In this document: in pieces, positions 36,351 through 42,324 of the stretch
Layout of the letters: every line of letters begins with the position of its first letter
Numbering within the stretch: position 1 is the first letter of the stretch
Assembly (NCBI GenBank): GCA_017393285.1
Contig: JAFORL010000161.1
Span: forward strand, 1 to 42,324
Direction of reading: 5' to 3'
DNA from: Lachnospiraceae bacterium
GTDB taxonomy: Bacteria; Bacillota; Clostridia; Lachnospirales; Lachnospiraceae
Length of the DNA: 42,324 nt
The notes under the pieces: generated by a model
Told to the model about the DNA's origin: nothing
Seen by the model: only the letters and a program-made list of their open reading frames with translations
Database searches by the model: none
Translations under genes and position numbers: made by a program

Positions 36351-38552
36351 TTATAAACCAAGAGCTGCTCTTTTTTCTTTCATATCTGCAACAATCTTTT
36401 CTCCAAGTGCTACCGGATCCGCATCCACCACCATAGAGGAATGTAATGTTTCCTTTGTTGCCTCCTTCAAGAAATGAATAACATTTTTCGAACCAAATAT
36501 CTGTGCTTCCACACAGTGATAAGAAGTAATTCCCATAAGCCGAAATCCCAACGCTGCGTCAATTCCCTTTTCATTTGACCATTCAGGAGACGAAAATGCA
36601 AATGGCATTTCGTATAAATTCTTTCCAAATTCAGCAGCAACACCGGCAAATATTCCCGAAGATCTTGTATTGTCAATACATTCACCTACATGCCATACCG
36701 GAGGCATATTATCCTTTTCCAAAAATTCTCGAAGCCCTGCTCCTACTTTACTATATGCAAACTCTGATGTCTGACAATATCCCATCTTCATAAGCGGAAA
36801 GGATGCACAACCATTGGTAATAATCAAAACATTGTTTTTTAGAAGTACATCACACACATCCAAAATTGCCTTTTCGTACATAATTTTGGGATTATTACAT
36901 CCTACCATGTTTACAATACCAAGAATTTTTCCGTCACGGATAGCATCTGCCAGTGGTTTTAAACTTCCATAATGCTTATGCAAGTATTCCAAAGAAAATC
37001 CAACTTCTGCTTCTACTTCATATGGCGGAATAAATACCGGCATTCCTTTTCTTGCATCAAAACTTTCAATTGCTCTTGTGACAATTTTTTCTGCGATTTC
37101 TTTAATCTGACCTTTATTGGAATGGTGATGGTCAAACCCAATATGCTCAGCTCCAGGAAGTCTTGCAGAATCACTTGTGGTAACAATGGTTGTTTTATAA
37201 CAACGAGCTACATCCATAATGGACGGATATACCTCCTGCACATCTGCCACCCATAAGTCTAAAGCCCCTGTCCCGAGTACAAGTTCTGCACTTACTGCAT
37301 TTGACAATGGAATGACCCCTTCATATCGATACATTGCAGATAAACCTGAACAACATATTCCATAAAATTGAATACCTTTTGCACCGACTTTCTTTGCCAT
37401 CTCCTGAAATTTTTCACTGTATCCGGCTTTTACAATTTCCTTTACAAGCACTGGCAAATGCCCATGTACCGCAATATTTACATAACCTTTCTTCAATGCG
37501 CCAATGTTAATTTTAGATGTCACACGGTCTCCAACTCCAAGCAAAGAATCTGTAGCAATAGAAGTAGAAACTACACCACTAAAAGTAAATACCAAACCGC
37601 AGCGTAAAAACTGCTGCATGATACTTTTCCAATCTCCATCTGTAGCACACCCACTCTTATGGTATGCCTCAAACACTTCATGATACGCGCTGATTGGAAG
37701 AATATCCATCTTCGCCCACGTCTCTTGACGTTCCTTCGGTGCACATGCCTGGATAGTTTTGTAGGTATCCGGCTCTGTTCTTGACAAATCCTCCAGCAAG
37801 ACATCTGCCAAATCAATGGCAATATTTTTCAACTGACGATTTTTTGTCTGAATACCAAATGCTTCTGCCATAGCACGTACTTTATATTCCCCTACAATTG
37901 GAATATCCATTTTCCCTTGGGCTGCCCATTTCAACATCAAAATCACTTCTCTGGCATGCATACCATGTTGCGCTGCACCTGCAGCGGCTCCACGAAGCAA
38001 ATTTCGAGCAACAATTAGATCAGCATCTGCTCCACACACACCTTTGGGAGACTTTGGAGTAATCTTACAAGGTCCCATATTGCAAATTCTACAACAGGTC
38101 CCACATAAACCAAAACTACACTGCGGTTTTTGAGCATCAAAACGATCAAATGCCGTATCATGACCGATCTGTTCCATATGTAATAACATCTCACGAACCG
38201 CAGGGTCTGGAACTTGATCAAGAACATCCTGCTTGGAAGGAAATGTCTTTCTATACTCTGCAACTGCCTTCATATAGTCATCTGTAAACGACCCATGGAT
38301 ATGCTCGTATTCGTTTCCATGCTCATCCACATGGGTATGTGTACCACTTACCGGCACCAAAACCTTAGGAATACCATTTTTATCAAAACCAATTATCGCT
38401 CTGTGATTATGAGGTGCTATCTTTAATGGATCCTCTACATCACTATAGTGATTGTGGTGGTCATGATGATGTTCAACTTGTCTATGATGTTCTCCACAAC
38501 TATGACCTTTGGTCTTTTTCTCGTTTGTTTTGTTCTCTATTTTCTTGTTCAT
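36351..38552 (-). CDS. cooS: Divergent CooS-family (Ni-Fe CO dehydrogenase-like) protein with His-rich N-terminus
   Basis: A 733-residue protein; classical CooS has about 640. Residues 1-88 are an extension with about 16 histidines (for example HHRQVEHHHDHHNH, 22-35, and THTHVDEHGNEYEHIH, 71-86). The CooS core starts near 105. B/D-cluster cysteines 145, 153, 154, 157, 162 and 173 are present. Of the C-cluster ligands by alignment to CODH-II from memory, His363/365, Cys400/401, Cys552, Cys582 and Cys625 are present, as are catalytic Lys662 and His196. The position of Cys333 is Glu440 (ADVQEVYP instead of xDYQCIxP), and two histidines of the proton path (His99 and His102) are Glu202 and Leu205. 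The ATG at 38552 follows AAGGTGA by six bases. No cooC or cooF is in the window. Fold certain; CO oxidation doubtful. Confidence 0.82.
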   Translation of the reverse strand: MNKKIENKTNEKKTKGHSCGEHHRQVEHHHDHHNHYSDVEDPLKIAPHNHRAIIGFDKNGIPKVLVPVSGTHTHVDEHGNEYEHIHGSFTDDYMKAVAEYRKTFPSKQDVLDQVPDPAVREMLLHMEQIGHDTAFDRFDAQKPQCSFGLCGTCCRICNMGPCKITPKSPKGVCGADADLIVARNLLRGAAAGAAQHGMHAREVILMLKWAAQGKMDIPIVGEYKVRAMAEAFGIQTKNRQLKNIAIDLADVLLEDLSRTEPDTYKTIQACAPKERQETWAKMDILPISAYHEVFEAYHKSGCATDGDWKSIMQQFLRCGLVFTFSGVVSTSIATDSLLGVGDRVTSKINIGALKKGYVNIAVHGHLPVLVKEIVKAGYSEKFQEMAKKVGAKGIQFYGICCSGLSAMYRYEGVIPLSNAVSAELVLGTGALDLWVADVQEVYPSIMDVARCYKTTIVTTSDSARLPGAEHIGFDHHHSNKGQIKEIAEKIVTRAIESFDARKGMPVFIPPYEVEAEVGFSLEYLHKHYGSLKPLADAIRDGKILGIVNMVGCNNPKIMYEKAILDVCDVLLKNNVLIITNGCASFPLMKMGYCQTSEFAYSKVGAGLREFLEKDNMPPVWHVGECIDNTRSSGIFAGVAAEFGKNLYEMPFAFSSPEWSNEKGIDAALGFRLMGITSYHCVEAQIFGSKNVIHFLKEATKETLHSSMVVDADPVALGEKIVADMKEKRAALGL

Positions 38553-38591
38553 AATTATCACCTTTTCCGATATTTTTAGTATGATATAGAT

Positions 38592-38620
38592 AATATATTA
38601 TATCCTATAGGATTTGTCAA
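38592..38620 (-). promoter_or_regulatory. Promoter of the cooS-like gene with a palindromic operator
   Basis: On the minus strand a perfect TTGACA (38615-38620) and TATATT (38592-38597) are 17 bp apart. Between them lies ATCCTATAGGAT (38602-38613), a perfect 12-bp palindrome. A degenerate relative, TTCCTATATGAAT, lies upstream at 38636-38648. A repressor bound in the spacer would block polymerase, so the operon is probably regulated. The regulator is not identified. Confidence 0.6.
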
Positions 38621-38970
38621 GATTAAAATAACTTTTTCCTATATGAATTATTGGAAATATGACATAATAATATTCAAAAAAACAAAAAATCTCTAATTCT
38701 AATTCTTTTTATGCTATAAATTATGTGCGACACAGAAACTTATTCACAAGAGTGACAACAGTTACTGGAGTTTTTTTTAACAGATACTTGTGAACATACA
38801 GCACCTAGCACACTTTATTTCATTGTCAATCATCCATTTATGTACGTAATCCAAGACACAAAAATCGAAACAATTTTATTTATGGGTTCCATACAGAATT
38901 TGAACTAAAAAAACGATCCCTTGCGAATTAACAAACATGACTAGCTCAAAGTCATTACAATATAAGAACA
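38621..38970. other. Non-coding stretch upstream of the cooS-like promoter
   Basis: Apart from the degenerate half-operator at 38636-38648 I see no gene, repeat or RNA here. The region is very AT-rich with many stop codons in all frames. Confidence 0.5.
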
Positions 38971-39101
38971 TAGAGTTTTGCTTGCAAAACTCTAGAGCGA
39001 CCGCGGTATTGCGCAGCAATTAACTCCATCTCCGCGGTCTGTGCATCCTCGCGGAGCGTTTTTTATGTAATAGGAAATTGCATCGCAATTTCCTATTACA
39101 T
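38971..39101. repeat. Cluster of consecutive palindromes (composite intergenic repeat)
   Basis: Successive inverted repeats: TAGAGTTTTGC-TT-GCAAAACTCTA (38971-38994); GACCGCGG (about 38999) with CCGCGGTC (about 39032), enclosing ATTGC-GCA-GCAAT; TCCGCG with CGCGGA (39031-39054); and the perfect 17-bp stem ATGTAATAGGAAATTGC-ATC-GCAATTTCCTATTACAT (39065-39101). The CCTCGCGGA block and last palindrome recur at 19411-19464. The GC-rich CCGCGG units stand out from the surrounding AT-rich DNA. Confidence 0.65.
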
Positions 39102-39104
39102 AAA

Positions 39105-39149
39105 AATAAGCGATGAATACATAGCATATTGTATCATTCATCGCTTATT
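39105..39149 (-). terminator. Terminator after the ABC exporter permease gene
   Basis: AATAAGCGATGAAT (39105-39118) pairs perfectly over 14 bp with ATTCATCGCTTATT (39136-39149). The minus strand continues TTTTTATG. It lies 37 bp past the permease stop. Confidence 0.75.
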
Positions 39150-39185
39150 GTTTAATTCATATGGTTATTCCATTTCTACCTATCA

Positions 39186-40802
39186 TCAAATCTTTTTAAA
39201 TCGATTACTTCCTTTTGTTCTTAGCCACTGTATCATCCCCAAATCAGAAACCAACAAAAGAAGTGTGTAAAAAACAAGATATACTTCTGCACTAACAAAT
39301 TCACCAAGCCATACAAAATACAAAATGATAGTTCCAATTGAAAGCAACATACCCACCAACATAGATAATAATACAACCATATTTTGCTTTACTGCTGCTA
39401 TTTCTGTCGTCCAATTCAGATTTGGAAATAATAGATTGGCAACCAGTCCAAAGCAAGCTGAAAACCAAACATACAGAACTGGTAATGCCAGCATCAAAAC
39501 AGCTATCATTCTAGTGGGTTGCACCACAATAATTGCGCTGATACAACACAATACAACCGGCACAATGGTCAAACACAAATGCACCTTTAATTTTGCCCAT
39601 AACACCTGCCATGCAGCTACAGGCAAAGATTGGGGAATCCAAATACATTTTCCTTCCAACGTAATAGATGGGGCTGTAATGTCATTCATTCCTGCCATGC
39701 TACACAATCCCAAACACATAAGCAAAGGTATCAGATTTGGTTCCCCTTGAAATGCTTCCCCCTGAAACACTTCTCGCAGAACAACCATTGCTGCAGGCCC
39801 CTTGATCAGCATTGTTCCTGCTGCCACCAAAATCAATATAGTTCCAAGTCCACAATTTAACATATAATTTGCACTACTGGTAAAGCGTTTCATTTCCTTA
39901 ACAAACAAAGCCTGCGATACCGTTTTTGCCTTGATTTTTCTTCGTTTGTATACAACTTTAACAGTTCCGCCCTGATTTGTGGCAATTGCCAAAAAAGATT
40001 TAGACATAACCACAATGGTAATCCAAACCAACAAAACTGCCAAAAATAAGCAAACCAAAAAGGCAGACAAATCCCCTACGCCAGCTTTTCCAATAAAATA
40101 AAGCGGATATGCAACGCCTTTTATCTTTTCTCCATAAAGTACGCTTTTCACTGCCACCTGATTTAACACTGCGCTTGCACGAAAATATACAAAATAATAA
40201 AGCCCAATAAACACCAAAGATACAAGAACTGTCACGAAACTTCTATTTTTTAATTTTATAGCAATCTTTGCAACAATCCATCCCAACATACAAGAAAATA
40301 CAAGAATTATGAGTGACACAGCAAAAAACAAACCAATTGCAAAAAGAATGGGTATTACACCAGGTTTTGCCTCAATTCCATATACAAGAACCCCTGGAAT
40401 CATCACCAAACCACTAAACATTGTGCCAAGCAAATAAACCCCTGACAATCTTGCCAAAACAATTTTCTTGGGTTCAATGGGCAAAGACAGGAGCAAATCA
40501 TTGTCTTTTGCCTGATATAAACTATTGAACGTATTGAATACACTAGCAAAAATTCCAAGAGCCATAGCAATGGATGCAAAAATTGTCATATACATCCAGT
40601 CCATACCCACCTTATGTAACGGAATACACAAAGAATCACCCATATAAGCAAACATTCCCCCCATACATCCAAGCATCAAAACAGCATAGAGGAAAATAAC
40701 AAGAATGGTAGAAAGCAAAGAACGTTTCTTTCCAGTCTTTCGATTACAAAAAAAGCTGCTGTACATTTGAAAAATTTGCTTTTTTATTAAAACTCTTAGC
40801 AT
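39186..40802 (-). CDS. ABC transporter permease subunit (ABC-2-like exporter)
   Basis: A 538-residue polytopic membrane protein with about 12 predicted helices, for example around 35-58, 68-88, 120-140 and 150-180, ending in a short basic tail. There is no ATPase domain; that is encoded by the gene 7 bp overlapping upstream. An N-terminal soluble segment precedes the first helix, and LLSLPIEPKKIVLARLSG after helix 2 is the kind of coupling segment seen in large ABC-2-type permeases of Firmicutes. The exported substrate is unknown; bacteriocin-immunity and drug-efflux systems share this layout. Confidence 0.8.
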   Translation of the reverse strand: MLRVLIKKQIFQMYSSFFCNRKTGKKRSLLSTILVIFLYAVLMLGCMGGMFAYMGDSLCIPLHKVGMDWMYMTIFASIAMALGIFASVFNTFNSLYQAKDNDLLLSLPIEPKKIVLARLSGVYLLGTMFSGLVMIPGVLVYGIEAKPGVIPILFAIGLFFAVSLIILVFSCMLGWIVAKIAIKLKNRSFVTVLVSLVFIGLYYFVYFRASAVLNQVAVKSVLYGEKIKGVAYPLYFIGKAGVGDLSAFLVCLFLAVLLVWITIVVMSKSFLAIATNQGGTVKVVYKRRKIKAKTVSQALFVKEMKRFTSSANYMLNCGLGTILILVAAGTMLIKGPAAMVVLREVFQGEAFQGEPNLIPLLMCLGLCSMAGMNDITAPSITLEGKCIWIPQSLPVAAWQVLWAKLKVHLCLTIVPVVLCCISAIIVVQPTRMIAVLMLALPVLYVWFSACFGLVANLLFPNLNWTTEIAAVKQNMVVLLSMLVGMLLSIGTIILYFVWLGEFVSAEVYLVFYTLLLLVSDLGMIQWLRTKGSNRFKKI

Positions 40803-41509
40803 TCTTCTCCCTCCATTTCAAGAAAGACATCTTCCAGTGAAGTATCCCCCTTCACCTCTTCCATAGTTCCAGATTTCACCAATTGCCCCCCCTTTATGAT
40901 TGCTACTTTATCACAAAGTTTTTCTGCAACTTCCAAAACGTGAGTAGAAAAGAAAATCGCTCCACCCTGATTGCAAAATTCCCGCATCATTTCTTTTAAT
41001 TTATGGGAAGCCTTAGGGTCCAAGCCAACAAAGGGTTCATCCATAATAATCAACTTTGGTGCATGAATCCACGCAGAAATAATAGCAAGTTTCTGTTTCA
41101 TACCATGGGAATAGGCAGAAATCGTCTGCCCTAAATCATCTGTCAATTCAAACAAATCTGCATACTTATGAATCCGTTCACTTCGAAGTGTTGGCTCAAC
41201 CTGAAATACGTCTCCAATAAAGTTTAAATATTGAATACCTGTCATAAAATCATACAAATCAGGATTGTCAGGAATATATGCAAGCTTCTTTTTACAAGAA
41301 ATCGCATCATCTTTTACAGATATACCATCTATCCTAATTTCACCTTGTTCAAATTGTAAAATTCCGGCACAGGCTTTGATAGTAGTTGTCTTTCCTGCAC
41401 CATTGTGTCCAATAAATCCGTATATTTCTCCACTTTTTATATGTAACGATAAATCATCTACTGCCTTTTTTTCATCGTAACATTTTGTATAATTTTCAAT
41501 CACTAACAT
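40796..41509 (-). CDS. ABC transporter ATP-binding subunit (BcrA/CcmA type)
   Basis: A 237-residue stand-alone ATPase. Walker A GHNGAGKTT, a Q-loop near YIPDNPDLYDFMTG, signature YSHGMKQKL, Walker B IMDEPFVGLD and H-loop STH are intact. The YSHGMKQ signature is typical of exporters partnered with ABC-2-type permeases. The start is set at 41509, with GGAAGAGG just upstream; an in-frame extension to 41578 lacks a ribosome site. It overlaps the permease start by 7 bp, so the two are translationally coupled. Confidence 0.9.
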   Translation of the reverse strand: MLVIENYTKCYDEKKAVDDLSLHIKSGEIYGFIGHNGAGKTTTIKACAGILQFEQGEIRIDGISVKDDAISCKKKLAYIPDNPDLYDFMTGIQYLNFIGDVFQVEPTLRSERIHKYADLFELTDDLGQTISAYSHGMKQKLAIISAWIHAPKLIIMDEPFVGLDPKASHKLKEMMREFCNQGGAIFFSTHVLEVAEKLCDKVAIIKGGQLVKSGTMEEVKGDTSLEDVFLEMEGEEC

Positions 41510-41639
41510 AATCCTCTTCCTTTCACCTATAAAACTTTTTAATCCTGCATCCATTCTAAGTACAGACCTTCTATGCACTGATAACCCTTTGCGACAAATT
41601 ATGAATTCACTTTCATATACTGTGTTGACTATGAAGTAG

Positions 41640-42122
41640 TCATGGCCATTTACTTGTAACTATTTTTTCAAAACGATATTTTTGTTTTATATCTGGATAT
41701 TTCTCATGATCCACTTCACTGATAAACATATCATATGGTCTTGCACAGGTCTTAAATGGCGAATACAAACCTTGATAGATCACTAACTTTTCCCCTGTCT
41801 CCGAATGACTGGCAAAAGCTAAAATTTTATACAAATATTCTGAATTATCTTGTGATACCCATTCTCGCTTAAAATGTCTCACAATGTCACCTACTTGAAA
41901 CCGCTCCTCTGCATCGAGAAGATCCACTGTTGCCTCTTTTTCAATTGTGTCCTCTAGCAATTCATACTCATCTCGATCCAAGGATACTGTAATTCCGACA
42001 GAATTTTTAGCATGTATACCACCATACCAAGTTCCAACTGCCTCCAAAATATCTCCTAACTGATAATCATTAGACATTTGATCATTTTTTTTAACAACTT
42101 TAATCCGTTGTATTACAGACAT
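41640..42122 (-). CDS. DUF1653-domain protein
   Basis: A 160-residue soluble protein. The C-terminal about 70 residues form a DUF1653 module: IVRHFKREW, YKILAFASHSETGEKLVIY and LYSPFKTCARPYDMFISEVD, a family thought to be a small beta-barrel of unknown role. The N-terminal about 80 residues (SNDYQLGDILEAVGTWYGGI, SVGITVSLDRDEYELL) are not a domain I recognise and may be a second small barrel. The ATG is preceded by GGGAGG. About 130 bp separates it from the downstream ABC ATPase gene; cotranscription is uncertain. Confidence 0.8.
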   Translation of the reverse strand: MSVIQRIKVVKKNDQMSNDYQLGDILEAVGTWYGGIHAKNSVGITVSLDRDEYELLEDTIEKEATVDLLDAEERFQVGDIVRHFKREWVSQDNSEYLYKILAFASHSETGEKLVIYQGLYSPFKTCARPYDMFISEVDHEKYPDIKQKYRFEKIVTSKWP

Positions 42123-42324
42123 ACTTTAACCTCCCACTATCTATAGCTTATATCAACAACTTCTTTGTACCCAACCATACGTTCATTTGAACAATCCGAT
42201 ATCAAAGATATCCTATCAATCCATGACACTATTTTGACAGGAATACTGTTCTATTACCATTATTAATAGAATAACATACTTCCATTTTTATAGCAACTTA
42301 CTTCGAAAATGTTATCAAGTGGAT
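42123..42324. other. Right-edge upstream region with small inverted repeats
   Basis: It contains GTTCATTTGAAC (42181-42192), GATATC-AAA-GATATC (42198-42212) and TTCTATTA with TAATAGAA (42249-42271). These may be operators or a hairpin upstream of the DUF1653 gene. No gene is visible before the window ends. Confidence 0.35.

Noticed and set aside
36351..38552. Complete CO dehydrogenase/acetyl-CoA synthase (Wood-Ljungdahl) locus
   Set aside because: No acsB, corrinoid protein, cooC or cooF is present; the only neighbours are importer genes, and a C-cluster ligand is replaced.

Overview
The window looks like chromosome from a low-GC, anaerobic Firmicute of the Lachnospiraceae type. The signs are AT-rich DNA, AGGAGG ribosome sites, NADP-type glutamate dehydrogenase, a Ptb-Buk butyrate pathway (as in Coprococcus-like butyrate producers), a CooS-family carbon monoxide dehydrogenase homologue and a split purine pathway end (separate AICAR formyltransferase and PurO-type IMP cyclohydrolase). 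Genus-level placement is a guess. Almost every gene is on the minus strand; only the hybrid histidine kinase and gdhA are on the plus strand. I see no rRNA, tRNA, CRISPR array, phage or complete insertion sequence.

Layout. 0.4-4.4 kb: barstar and barnase-like RNase pair, exodeoxyribonuclease III, a SEC-C zinc protein and a DUF445 membrane protein. 4.4-8.5 kb: glutamine-dependent NAD synthetase, then purO-purH. The purO reading frame is broken by an in-frame TGA at codon 23. 8.9-14.1 kb: a membrane hybrid histidine kinase converging on a cytoplasmic Csp-like subtilase. 14.5-16.5 kb: ptb-buk, preceded by the decayed end of a MYG1-family gene. 17.4-25.1 kb: gdhA, glycogen phosphorylase, a FliB-like cysteine-rich protein and aspartokinase. 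25.4-33.3 kb: one five-gene operon with two heterodimeric ABC exporters around a HAD phosphatase. 33.5-38.6 kb: a divergent CooS-like protein with a histidine-rich N-terminus, followed by a tauABC/ssuABC-type importer. 39.2-42.1 kb: a two-gene ABC exporter and a DUF1653 protein.

The most interesting unit is the CooS-like gene plus importer. The protein keeps all B/D-cluster cysteines and most C-cluster ligands, but one C-cluster cysteine is a glutamate (residue 440). It also carries about 16 histidines in its first 88 residues. Its promoter has a perfect 12-bp palindrome between -35 and -10, and a 162-nt imperfect hairpin separates the binding-protein gene from the permease gene. Together these suggest a regulated metal- or small-ligand-dependent enzyme system that may not be a CO oxidase.

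Intergenic DNA is rich in small repeats: a GTAACAGTTCAG-type palindrome family, a TAATAGGAAATTGC palindrome at two gene ends, pairs of direct repeats 63-71 bp apart, and a MITE-like element near the left edge. Starts were moved from the longest frames where a Shine-Dalgarno site decided the matter. All functional assignments come from motif recognition by eye, without database searches.
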